A DNA stretch of 64,000 nt, taken from the NCBI GenBank assembly GCA_031772625.1, contig CM062815.1, positions 115,018,989 through 115,082,988 of the forward strand, given 5' to 3'. A program made the translations under genes and the position numbers. This DNA is from Pinus tabuliformis. Taxonomy: Eukaryota; Streptophyta; Pinopsida; Pinales; Pinaceae. This document shows, one piece after another, positions 11,849 through 22,234 of the stretch (position 1 is its first letter; every line of letters begins with the position of its first letter). The notes beneath the pieces were generated by a model. It saw only the letters and a program-made list of their open reading frames with translations, was not told where the DNA came from and ran no database searches.

Positions 11849-12033
11849 AATTTCAGCACATTAATTTACAATAGATAATCAGTTTAAACAAATACAAGCA
11901 TACACCCATATTTGCAAGCATTTCTTAATTCCGCACTGGTTAATCAATGAGACTTGGGAAAATTTCAAGCTTTGGAATTCGGAGAGTTTCTTGTAAGCTA
12001 GACAAGAAACCTAAGAGCCCCATTTTTAGATCA
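9927..12033 (+). repeat. Element C 3' LTR (2,107 bp)
   Basis: Single-unit version of the C LTR, starting TGATCCAAAAATG and ending TTTTTAGATCA. It includes TG (10531-10554) and AT (10676-10741, 11779-11836) microsatellites, a TATAAAG at 10857-10863 and one AGAGCC block (about 11380-11560). It is followed by GCAGG, the target duplication. Confidence 0.9.
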
Positions 12034-12038
12034 GCAGG

Positions 12039-12561
12039 TCCATGAAATTCTGGAGATATCAAATGCCAAGTACAAGCAACGACATGATCAAGATTGGGTG
12101 CCACACAAGTTTCAGGTGGGTGACAAAGTCTGGTTTCATTTGCAAAAGGAACGCCTTACCAGAGCCTATCAGAAACTCAGACCACTCCGATATGGTCCTT
12201 ACACTATTACCAAGGTAGTAGGAGACAATGTATTTGAGCTCAACATTCCCCCATTCCTTGGCTTGCACCTAGTGTTCAATGTGGACCACCTTCGACCATA
12301 CTTCCCACCATTGCTAGACACATTAGACATTGCAAGCTCACACCTACAGAGTTAAATCCAAATTACATGGAACAAGCCACAATTGATCAGATCATGGACA
12401 CGTAAATCAAGAACACCCGACAACAAAGGATCCAACTATATCGAGTTGTCGAAGCCAGCCAACTCCTTCACTAGGGAAAGTGGCTCACCAGGGACCAAGT
12501 TTAGCAGAAGTTTCCTCATCTCATGGAGGAATTCAACGCAATGGGGACCATTGCTTCCTAA
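12039..12561 (+). pseudogene. A1 integrase C-terminal end and chromodomain-like tail
   Basis: Resumes A1 integrase after element C. Codons 12098-12355 give the GPY/F-type module (VGDKVWFHLQKE, then RYGPYTITKV and HLVFNVDHLRPYF). A small indel near 12333 shifts frame. In the next frame a tail reads IDQIMDT..., then KWLTRDQV and KFPHLMEE, which resembles a diverged chromodomain. Its terminal TAA (12559) overlaps the polypurine tract, so the pol frame ends exactly at the 3' LTR border. Internal TAA/TAG codons break the tail. Confidence 0.75.
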
Positions 12562-12572
12562 GGGGGGAGGAA
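12560..12572 (+). other. A1 polypurine tract
   Basis: AAGGGGGGAGGAA immediately precedes the LTR start TGATCC. The same 13 bases occur at 43033-43045 and 47350-47362, marking plus-strand priming sites for this family. Confidence 0.9.
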
Positions 12573-13199
12573 TGATCCAGGTGGATATTGGTGGCCACTT
12601 GCCTCTTCCACTTGGACCCCCAACACTGCCTCTTTTATTTTTTAGGTTTCCTTAATTGTATCACAATTTACTATTTTCGGCAGTTTTTCGAGTCTTGAAC
12701 TTCTGGAGCCATTTTGAGGCCCTAAACGGGGTTTTTAGGGAAAACTGAGAGACCAAAAATGTCCCAAATGGGCTTGTCATATAATGGTTTGCTTTCAACC
12801 TTATGTTCAAGATCTTTGAAACGAGGTATTATGATAGCCAAACGGAGAACGTATGCCAAAGTTACGACCTCGGGAAGTTGATGTACCAATTTACCCAAAC
12901 TAGGCCCACAGTCTTGGCACTTCATCTCCTAGGGTTAGGTTTTTGGATGTTTAGGGTTTTCCATTGTTTCTCAATAATAAATAGGCCTTTGAGCTTCATT
13001 GTAACACAGTTCGGAGGCATGTAGCCGCCACATCTCTTCTCCGAGATAAGATACCATCACCCGAGCTAACCTTATTTTCATTCTGTTTGTAAGCATATTT
13101 CATTATTTGATATTAATGAAATGAAGTGTTATTTCTACTACATCTTTGTATTTATGGTTATATCTGTAATTTTTTGCGTCCCTGTTTAAATCCGGATTA
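12573..13199 (+). repeat. Gypsy-A LTR shared by A1 (3') and A2 (5')
   Basis: A 627-bp LTR with TGATCC start and GGATTA end. Upstream lies the A1 polypurine tract, downstream the A2 primer site (13201, TGGTATAAAAG). One LTR thus closes one element and opens the next. A TATA-like AATAAATAGG is at 12976-12985. Confidence 0.92.
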
Positions 13200-13329
13200 G
13201 TGGTATAAAAGAAGTCTGATCTTTCTTTGTTTTTCTTTGCATGTCCCAACTAGGTTGGGATATAAGGAGTTAGGGCTTGAACTGGTCGAACCTTTGCAAG
13301 ACTAGCCTCGCAAATCCCGACGGCCTCCC

Positions 13330-14367
13330 ATGGCAGATGAAAAGAAAGACGAGGGGGCAGGAGATCCTATCAAAATCTTGCTCGAAGAATCCCTCAAGCG
13401 ACAAAGGAACGCGATGATGGACAACTTTGTCCAGATCCTTTAGCGGCTACCCAAGGGCGATGCATCTACTTCTGATAGCTACTCTGGAAGTGCCACACCC
13501 TTTAAGGTACAAGTTAACTTTGACATTCCCATATTTGAGGGTCAGATAGATGTAGACGTTGTAGATAAATGGTTAAATCTGCTAGAAGGATATTTTTTCG
13601 TTCATGATTTTTCCAGCCAGGAAAAGATCACTTTTGCACTTCTCAAAGCAGCCCCCCATGTCAAGGACTGGTGGGAAACCTACTGTGAGCAGAAGGATGA
13701 AAGTATGAACTCACTGTTTTCAGCGCACGCACTTGGAACTCGTTCTGGGATGTCATCAAGGAGCATTTTTACCCTGTCAGGAGCTATGAGGATAAATACA
13801 TAAAGTGGAAAACGCTGCGACAGGGAAGGGACCAAGATGTACCGAAGTTTACCAATGTTTTTCATACCCTTCGCATGAAGTTGGGTATCAAGGATTCTGA
13901 GAACCATTTGGTTCTCAAGTACAACGACTGCCTACACAGTTACATCTAGGATGAGATGGAGTACCTGAACATCTCCTCGCTTGGCACGACATACCGATAT
14001 GCCGTCAAGATTGAGGAAAAGTTTAAACAGATGAAGCGAGACTTTGGATCTGCAAATCTGAAGCAAGGGAAACGTACTCCCAAACCGTAGAACAAAGGAC
14101 AAAGCCAAGGTGGGGCGGCCCAAGACAACCTGCCAAAGCCATAAGCAAATAACAACACCATGAAGCCGAAAAAGGACACGTGAAAGTGGTGTGAGTTCCA
14201 TAAGAGCTCCACTCACAACACAAGTGAGTTTCGGGCCAAGTAGTCATTGGCGGCCGAGCTAAAGTCTTAAGAATCAAATGCATGTTCCGACTCTGATTCA
14301 GAACCTGACAAGGGGAATGAAAAAGGAAGTAGATTATCGATGTAGAGCCCAACTCCATCGTTGCCAC
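13330..14367 (+). pseudogene. A2 gag, 5' part, cut by element B
   Basis: Begins MADEKKDEGAGDP at the ATG at 13330. The capsid-like region includes DKWLNLLEGYF and LLKAAPHVKDWWETYCEQK. A frame change follows near 13715, and TAG codons appear (for example 13441). The sequence stops at 14367 in GTTGCCAC where element B is inserted; the protease part resumes after 27906. Confidence 0.82.
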
Positions 14368-16468
14368 TGATGAGCCCCAAAAATGGGTAACTTATTGGGC
14401 TCATTTTGCCTATTGTTCTTCATCAATCCACCATTTTTCATAGTTTATGCATGTTTTTTGAGTATATTTATGTTAGTTGAATGAATGAGAATAGTCACGT
14501 GGTTATTGCAGATTTTTGGACAAATTTTGGACCAAGGCCAAGAATTTATGAGCCAAATGACAGCCAAGCATGAAGGAACAAGGGTGAGGATTCATAGGAA
14601 GGGTGTCTCCTGCACTAAATGGCCCCTTCCTCGAATTATCCACCCTCAGCTTGGAGTTCAGTAGGCCACTGAAAAGGATTCCCAAGGGCAGCCGAGCAGT
14701 TTTGTGTAAAGTGATTGATCACTGGCAGTTAGAGCAGCCGAGCCCCTCGAGTTAAGGAGGGTTGTTGGAGACCCTCGTAGTGCATAAATAGGAAGGCTTC
14801 CAGCCTTCGTAGGTTACTTTTTGAGCAGTTGTATTTTGCGCTATAGGGTTGTTAGTTTTTCAGCTCATTTTGTAGCTTCTGCTGTAGAACTTTCTTTGTG
14901 ACATGGTTATTTTTGAATAATGGAAAGGAGCTTCATTTGGCATTAGTTATGAGCTTTTCTTAGGAGCCTGTAGCTATTGGGGTTGGGCCCAACCCAAGTG
15001 CCAAGGCATCCTTCGTGTATTGTTATATGCTTTTAATGTCTTTGCAAAATAATTTCTATTAAGTAGATTACAGTCTTGCTTGGTTACCTAGGTCATTGTT
15101 GATGATTAAAAAGGATTTTCATGTTCAGATCAATTTTATAGGTTAATAACAAAGAAGATCTTCAGAAAACGACCATCAATCACCCCTAATCTCACCTCTC
15201 CTTCTGTGGGACCATGAGCTGAGACCAAGGTGTTCTTACCGCCACCAAAAACACTGTCTTTGCTTCATCATGCAATTGTTATTGTTAGATTCTCATTTGT
15301 AGAAGTTGATACTAGTTGAGGTTACATGTTTAGGTTCATGATTGATTAGTTTGCATAGCTATTTCACATGATTTCATTGCAATAAACTTCTGTTCATTTT
15401 CTTTGCTGATATTCGGGTCATATTAGGTTAAAGTAGCTAGGTCTTTGGTTTTCCGAGTCTTTGTTTGAGTAGTTTGGAAAATAACTTGCAGAGCACCTGT
15501 GATACCTCTTTGCCTACCCCTACTCCATCAATACCGCCTGCTCCGTCCTCCAACTCTGATTCTTGCCTCACATTTGCTACATTCCCTCACTTTGACCTAA
15601 TTTTCATATTTTTTTGCAACATTGCTCTACCCCTCCTTGAACAAATCCAGCCATCCTTATCACTCACCCGCTTCGTTCGCCAGGTCTTGGACCCCTCCAC
15701 ATCATCATCCAACCTTCATACCCACTTCTTCACCTCTCTTCCACCATCAACCCTTCAAAATTCCCTTTCGGAACATCCTATCGAAACATTTTGTAGAAGC
15801 CACAGAACATCCTGTAGAACCCCTGCAGACTTCCTGTAGAAGCTCACGAAAGTGGTTTCTTGAGATCCGAAGACTGTGAGACTCTCTAGAAGGGTGCTAG
15901 GGACCCCTTAGGCCCTCTTCTAACCTTCCCAACCTTCTGCAAGTGCCTACTCCATTTCCTTTCGCTAGTCAACCTCTGCACAGTAAAAAATAGTTAAAGC
16001 ATATGCAAAATAATTCTGACAAATTACTCAAAATTGAAAAAAGATGTTTTCTTCATAGTTCTCTTCAGAAGTAGCTTAGTCACATGCATTTTACCTTTCT
16101 CAAAGTCAATGGCATCCATTTCTGTAGCTTTCCTCCTTTTTCCTTGTACCGGTAGGGTTAGTTTGTAGATCTAGGGTTTGCTAGGGTTTGCATTTCCTTT
16201 CAGCTTTCCGCTTATTTCTGCAAGTAGATTAGCCTCTGTTGAGTTAGCTTTCATCCATCAGTTAAAAGCTTCTTCTAAGAGCTCACAGAAGTTGGATTAA
16301 GCTCCTAGCGGACTTGTGCCAGCTAATCAAGTGACAGTCGTGGCAAGAGCTAGTACTTGTGCATATAGCACCGTCACTTCCAAGTTTGTTACGAACTACC
16401 GGGTTGATAAAAGTAAAGAAGGGAGTCCTAGGAGTTGCAGCATTATTGCTGCAATACTGGAGCCCACA
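14368..16468 (+). repeat. Element B 5' LTR
   Basis: Starts TGATGAGCCCCAAAAATGGG and ends AGCCCACA. The 3' LTR differs by scattered substitutions and small indels, including about 20 bases missing here near 14495 between short CAC repeats. A TATA-like CATAAATAGG is at 14783-14792. CCTGTAGAA-type words recur near 15790-15842. A proline/serine-rich frame (15465-15839) also occurs in the other LTR but looks non-coding. Confidence 0.9.
14783..14792 (+). promoter_or_regulatory. Possible TATA box in element B LTR
   Basis: CATAAATAGG, conserved in the 3' LTR at 26239-26248, followed about 100-130 bases later by AATAATGG, a possible polyadenylation signal. Promoter role is inferred from position and composition only. 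Confidence 0.35.
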
Positions 16469-16476
16469 ATTCTTTT

Positions 16477-16494
16477 TGGCGCCGTTGCCGGGGA
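16477..16494 (+). other. Element B primer-binding site (tRNA-Asp)
   Basis: TGGCGCCGTTGCCGGGGA, eight bases after the LTR end, is complementary to the 3' end of plant tRNA-Asp and is a common primer site in plant gypsy elements. Confidence 0.9.
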
Positions 16495-16858
16495 AGCGTT
16501 AGAGTATTTGTGATTGCTGCTTTTCTTCTATTTTCTACTACAACCTTCTACTAAGTAGTTTATTTCATTTCCATTCTGCAATTTCATTTTTACAAAAGTA
16601 GATTAGACCTTTCTTGCTTTCATAGATTAGCATTTCAATTCTGCAAGTGTAGATTAGCATTTCAATTCTGCAAGCGTAGCCTAGCATTTCATTCCTGCAA
16701 TTTCATTTCAGCAAAATAGATTAGTCCTTTCCTGCTTTCATTTCAATTCCGCATTTTCATTTCAGCAAGATAGATTTTAGTTAGTTGCAATTCAATCTAT
16801 TTCAGTTTTGCAGGTACAAGCAGAGAAAAAAAAAAAGCAAACAAAAATATTTCATTTC

Positions 16859-18620
16859 ATGCCTTATAGGAACAGAGACAATACCAAGAAATTCCTACCC
16901 AACACCCCCACCAAATCACTGAGTCACCTTTCTCTCTTCTTTGGTGGCAGTGATCCAGAAGAACCTATAGGTGAACCTCTTGAGATATACGAAGATCCTA
17001 TAACAGAAGAAGAGCAAGAAAACATTCCTTTTGAGACCATGGCTGAAAATAGAAATGGTAGAGAAGATGAGGAGAGAATAGAAGGTGCCTTTCCCATCTG
17101 AGAGACCAACGAGGACATGAAGATGAAAAACATAAGTCCCTCAGCCTTACCTCATTTCCATAGATTGACCACTGAAGACCTTGATATCTTCTTGTTTGAG
17201 TTTTCTGTCCTTTATCTAACTTATGACTATGCAGAAGACGAGCAAAAGTTGAAACTCTTTCCCTCTACCCTCAAGGATGAAGCACTACGCAAGTTCATGG
17301 GGTTACCTGGAAAAAGTATCACAACTTGGGCGTAGATGCAACAAGCCTTTAACAACAAATACCGAGACTACTGTAGGTCAAAGGAAACAAAGGGAGAGAT
17401 ATTTTAGATGACCATGGGAAGTGATGAGTCATTAGAAGACTACGAGGAAAGGTTCCAACTTAGCTATAACGGGCCAGGTGCACGCTTGACCCTAAATCTC
17501 TGAAGCTGGTTCTGCTCTGAGGAGTCCCCGAAGACCTTCTAGATACCCTCCATCTGCTAGCTGGAGGAGACATCTACCAACTACCTTATGAGGACATAAA
17601 GAATGTGTTTAGAAACCACTCTAGGGCAGCCCGGAAACAAGGTAGGGGGAATCCACTCTCAGCTAGTACCACCTTCTCCAAAAATGAGTTTGCTAATCAG
17701 ATGGAAGACCTCAAAAGTGAGATGAGACAGACCATTGCCATGCAACTAGATACTTTTCGAATCCAACAGAAGAAAGAGGAAGCTGAGAGGGCTTTGGCCA
17801 TTTAGAAAGAGGAAGCTGAGAGGGCTTTGTCCCAGATGTACAAGGAAGCATCCTAAGAACGAGTGTCCATTGCACTCAGTGGAGGTATGTTTCGTTTGTG
17901 AGGAAGACCACCCCATGAACCAGTGCCCAACCTTACCTGGACTTAAAGCCATGTACCAAGGGGCTGAAGGAGCCACTGAGCCACTCTACTTCCTTAACCA
18001 AAGGAGGCCGCATGGGTCCAAACCTTACCAGCAGGGGATGCAAGGAACATCCCAAGCTTATTACAACCCTAACCAATCTGCTCACATGCCTTCTTGGGGG
18101 CCCCTTGCTCATCCTTCTTGGTCCACACCTCCTCCTTGGTCTTATCCATTTCAATACCATACTCAACCTGTTGCTCATTCGTTTCACTCTCATGTCCAGC
18201 CACAACCTTAGTGGAATGCACCTCAACCAGGGTGGAGGCCCCAATACAAATCTCCACCCGCTATTTTGCCTCCACCTCCTACTCAACCACAACCATTACC
18301 TCCTGCTCCTCCAAGACAACCCCAGATGCTTGCTCAACCGAACCCGAACCCCAACAATAGAAAGGCCCAACAGGTATACACTGGAGAGACAACATGCCCT
18401 ACCTATGCTATGGAGATTTAGGAGATCAAACTACGATCTGGAAAGGTCCTTCCAGATCGCCAGCATCCTCCCATGGAGGAAGAGGAAGAGAAACAGGAAA
18501 GTGAACCCAAAGCCATTCCACCCTTTCCTGAGAGACTAATAGTAGCCACGCAACCAAACCTAGAGGAGACTAAACTTCTGGGAGAACTTAAACAGTTGTG
18601 TGTGAAAATCCCACTTCTCT
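16859..18620 (+). pseudogene. Element B gag, broken
   Basis: The ATG at 16859 starts a Gag read through stops at 17099 and 17333. The capsid-like part (17117-17335) has LPHFHRLTTEDLD and LKLFPSTLKDEALR. Later parts lie in other frames (17605-17805, 17870-18211), showing several indels. A zinc knuckle CFVCEEDHPMNQC is encoded at 17888-17926, followed by a Pro/Gln/Tyr-rich segment. Near 17755-17830 a short duplicated stretch encodes KEEAERAL twice. Confidence 0.82.
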
Positions 18621-18652
18621 AGGCCATAAAAGATGTACCAGTCTACAAAAAA

Positions 18653-19150
18653 TTGATCAAGGAGAAGTGTTTCAGGCACCTAGGCAGGCGCAAGAGAGAT
18701 GCCCCGACTATCAATGTCATAGGACAACTGTCTAATCTGATGTTGGGACAAGTAATCTATCCAAAATATTTGGACCCTGGGAGTCTTGTAGTTGATGTCC
18801 ACATCAATGGCACCATAATCCCCCACACCTTGATTGATCTAGGGGTTGCCATTAATGTGATGACCAGAGACACTATGCTTAAACTTAACCTTCAGAGTTC
18901 CTTAAGAAAGACCTCGACAGTACTGCAGTTGGCAGACCTCTCCACTGTGACTCCCGAAGGGATTGTGGAGGATGTCCTGGTCTCTATTGATTCTTGGGAG
19001 TACCCTGCGGACTTCTTGGTCCTTCAACCAAAGGAAAAACTCACTTGATACCCTCTCATTTTGGGAAGGCCTTGGTTAGCTACTGCGGATGCTTACATCA
19101 GTTGTCGAGCTGGAAGCATGACCATCAAGAATGGGGCTATGTCCAAACAG
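18653..19150 (+). pseudogene. Element B protease region
   Basis: Matches the retropepsin region of plant gypsy polyproteins: LIDLGVAINVM (active-site Asp at 18836) and ILGRPWLATADAYI near 19058. The triad reads D-L-G rather than D-S/T-G; related plant elements share this variant, so it need not be damage. A TGA at 19046 interrupts the frame before ILGRPW. Confidence 0.75.
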
Positions 19151-20420
19151 CTATTCCTATACCCTCCTGCCCAACCTCTGTTAGAACATGACTTACTACT
19201 CTGGTTGGAGGAGGAAGATGAGGGTGAAATCTACTCTGCACCATTGTGCACAGTAGAAGCCGCCAGGGGAGGTCCTCTGACTGAGGATGACTTGATCGAG
19301 AATTTGATTCAAAATCCACCTCCTAGTACACTATCGTTAGAGGAGTTAGTGGAAGGTACCCAAGCCAACGCTTTAGTGGACCTCTGTGTGGCCGATCCGA
19401 CCTCACCCAGAGTTAAAAATGTAGAATTTAGCCCTGAAAGAACCTTAAAGATCAGCTCATCCCTATCTCCCTCCCAAGAAAAGGAGTTGTGTAGTGTATT
19501 GAGCTACCATTTGGATGCCTTCGCTTGGAGCTATAAGGAGATGAAAGGAGTCCACCCTTCAGTTTGTACCCATCACATTTACATTAAAGAGGATTGTAAA
19601 CCAGTCAGGCACCCTCAGAGGAGAATGAATCTAGCCCTTAAGGACATCGTTAAAGAATAATTGCAAAAGTTGTTGGGTGCAGGATTCATCTACCCCATCT
19701 CGGACAACGAATGGGTTTCTCCTCTGGTGCTTGTACCCAAGAAAAATGGGCATGGAGAATCTGTGTTGATTATCGAGAACTTAACAAAGCCACTAAGAAG
19801 GACCATTTCCCTTTGTCGTTCATAGATCAAGTGCTAGATGGGCTGGCAGGGAAGAAGTTATTTTCTTTCCTAGATGGGTTCAGCAGGTATAATCAAATCC
19901 AAATCAGCCCAGAAGAGCAAGATAAGACCACCTTCACTTGTCCTTGGGGAACCTTTGCCTACCGGGTACTTCCCTTTGGGCTATGCAATGCTCATGCCAC
20001 TTTCTAGAGAGTAGTATTGAGCATATTTGCTGAGCTGGTTCACGATTTGGTGGAAATCTATATGGATGACTTTACTCCTTATGGGTCTAACTTCCAAGAA
20101 GCATTGTCTAACCTGGGAAAAGTTTTAACCAAGTGTATTGAGATGAACCTGTCCCTCAGTCCTGAAAAATGTGAATTCCTGATGACTGAAGGGACCGTGT
20201 TAGGTCATAACATTTCTTAGCAAGGATTACAGGTGGATCCTAACAAAATTGCTATCATCCAAAAGGTTCCACCTCCTCAAAAGGTAAGAGATGTTCGGAG
20301 TTTTCTAGGCGTAGCAGGATATTATAGAAGATTCATTAAATATTTTAGTAAGCTAGCCTCGCCATTGTTTGGCCTCTTAGGGAAAGATGTTGAGTTTAAA
20401 TGGGCTAACGACTGTTAAGG
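19151..20420 (+). pseudogene. Element B reverse transcriptase, broken
   Basis: A linker (19151-19660) ends at TAA 19658. After a frame change, RT shows RICVDYRELNKA (about 19755), FLDGFSRYNQ (19870), LPFGLCNA (19970) and the catalytic YMDD (20059-20070). TAG at 20005, TAG at 20218 and TAA at 20416 break the frame; the first and last fit loss of CAG and CAA. The RT connection [15 protein letters not shown] lies at about 20293-20337. Confidence 0.85.
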
Positions 20421-20433
20421 GGCTCTGGATGAG

Positions 20434-20900
20434 TTGAAAGATAAGCTAGTGTCCGCCCCGATCTTGAGAGGTCCAAATTGGGCCCTACCTTTCCACATCC
20501 ACACCGATGCCTCGAACAGAGCCATAGGGGTAGCCTTAGGACAAGTTGAGGAGAAACTACCATATGCCATATACTTTGTCAGCAAAAACCTGTCCAAGGC
20601 AGAGATGAACTATACTGTAACCGAAAAAAATTTCTTGGCTCTAGTCCATTCCCTAAACAAGTTCAGACACTACATCACTGGTTATCAAACATTCATACAC
20701 ACTGATCATGCTGCGTTTAGATATTTAATGAATAAGCCTGATGTAAATGATCGTATCATTAGATGGTTACTCTTGTTGCAACAATTTGATTTGACCATTG
20801 TGGACAAGCCAGGTAAGGAAAATGTTGTTGCTAACTTTCTGTCTAGATTGGATTTGCCTACATGTGAAGAAGGGATAGTGGATGACCAGATGCCAGACAA
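20434..20900 (+). pseudogene. Element B RNase H
   Basis: Open stretch with HIHTDASNRAIG (catalytic Asp, about 20500), the NYTVTEKNFLALV Glu region and FIHTDHAAFRYL. It degrades the RNA strand of the RNA-DNA hybrid during reverse transcription. This domain itself is uninterrupted, but it sits between broken RT and broken integrase. Confidence 0.85.
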
Positions 20901-22234
20901 ACACCTGTTTTCTATTTCAGTACTCTCTCCATGGTTTGCTGATATAGCAAATTACTTGGTCTCAGCACAGTTCCCTCCACACCTATCCTCGAGAGAAAAG
21001 AGCAAAATTGTGAGGAAAAGTGCCCCATTCACTTGGATCAGGGGCAACCTGTTTAAACTTGGCCCAGATCAGATCTTGAGCCGTTGTGTTAGGGAGGAGG
21101 AAGTTTTTGACATCCTCCTGACCTGTCACGATGGGCCCTATGGAGGTCACTTTGCAGCGAAAAGGACTGCTTTCAAAATTCTACAGGCAGGCTACTATTG
21201 GCCCACTCTTCATCAAGATGTCAGAAGATACATCAGCCAATGTGACCGATGTCAAAGGATGGGGAACCGACTCCAAGGGATGAAATGCCCCTCCAACCTC
21301 AAGTGACCTTCAAGCCATTTGAGAAGTGGGGCATGGATTTTTTGGGTCCTATCAACCCTCCTTCAAAGCAAGGATCTTACATCATTGTGTGCACATACTA
21401 CCTGAAAAAGTGGGCAGAAACCAAGGCAATCAAGGCAGCAATAGAAGGAAAAGTGGCTGAGTTTTTAAGGGAAAATATCTTCTACAAATTTGGCTACCCA
21501 AGAGAGCTAGTCACCGATCAAGGAAGTCAATTCACCTCTAACCTGATTGAAGACCTGCTCGCTCATCACAAGATCAAGCACATAACTTCCACCCCTTATC
21601 ATACGCAAGCTAATGGGCAGGTGGAAGTTACTAATAGATCATTGGAAGAGATTTTGACTAAAGTGGTGAGCAGCAGCAGGAAGGATTGCTCAGATCGCTT
21701 GGTTGAGGCCACCTGGGCCTACAACACCACTTGGAAAACTACAACAGGTTTCACACCTTATGAGCTGGTCTACGGGAAGAAGGCTCTGTTGTCCATAGAG
21801 TTCGAGTACAACACATTGAGGGTGGCAGCTCAGCTGGACCTAGATCTCAGCCATGCACAACGAGAAACATTACTACAGCTGAATGGATTAGATGAACAGA
21901 GAATGCAGGCCCTCGTACACTCAGAAGTAGTTCAACTCCAGAGGAAGATATGGCATGACCGGCACCTTAATGAAATGCAATTCTAGCCAGGAGATTTGGC
22001 ATTGTTGTATGACTCAGGACAAGGTGGTTAGGACCATATACAGTGCAGAAATGCAACGAAAATGGTTCAATCCTTATCAAGACCATTGATGAAGAAGCCA
22101 TCCCCATGCTCATCAATGGGTATCGATTGAAAATCTGCAGGAAACCCCTTTCGAGGCAGGAGTTCATTGAAACTTTGGACAAATCAGTGCTGGTAGTGGA
22201 GCAGGGCCCTATCTCTACTCCACCCACACCTTGA
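20901..22234 (+). pseudogene. Element B integrase, frameshifted
   Basis: The zinc-binding N-terminus (H-H-C-C) spans about 21120-21260, ending CDRCQRMG. A frameshift near 21260-21300 moves to the frame of the catalytic core: WGMDFLG, VTDQGSQF and NGQVEVTNRS supply the D, D and E residues (21330-21640). TAG at 21984 interrupts before the GDLALLYD motif. The last part, 22043-22234, encodes a C-terminal end (TIDEEAIPMLINGYRL) in another frame. Confidence 0.85.

Larger units (their letters stand above)
4519..12033 (+). mobile_element. Element C: non-autonomous LTR retrotransposon with a G-patch/CCHC ORF
   Basis: Two long direct repeats (4519-7641 and 9927-12033) start TGATCC and end AGATCA. They flank 2,285 bases holding one ORF and no RT, RNase H or integrase. 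The element sits in A1 integrase with a 5-bp duplication GTAGG (4514-4518) / GCAGG (12034-12038), one mismatch. A tRNA-Met primer site follows the 5' LTR. Long LTRs and no pol fit the LARD-like class, mobilised in trans. The two LTRs differ in size because the 5' one holds an internal duplication of about 1 kb. Confidence 0.88.
1..13199 (+). mobile_element. Gypsy-A unit 1 (A1), decayed Ty3/gypsy element interrupted by element C
   Basis: The unit runs from a 5' LTR cut by the window edge (1-427) through gag, protease, RT, RNase H and integrase to a 3' LTR at 12573-13199. Element C (4519-12033) splits the integrase. Removing C and its 5-bp target duplication leaves an internal region of about 4.62 kb. 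The gag-PR-RT-RH-IN order, tRNA-Met primer site, short LTRs and GPY/F-type integrase end fit a chromovirus-like Ty3/gypsy element. Every coding segment carries stops or frameshifts, so it cannot make its own proteins. The 3' LTR also serves as the 5' LTR of A2. Confidence 0.9.

Noticed and set aside
15465-15839. Proline/serine-rich ORF in element B LTRs (also 26966-27295)
   Set aside because: Same frame in both LTRs only because they are copies; no motif, no start conserved, and it lies upstream of the primer site.
18836-18844. D-L-G in the B protease as an inactivating mutation
   Set aside because: Related plant gypsy elements, as I know them, carry the same D-L-G, so it is probably a family trait rather than decay.
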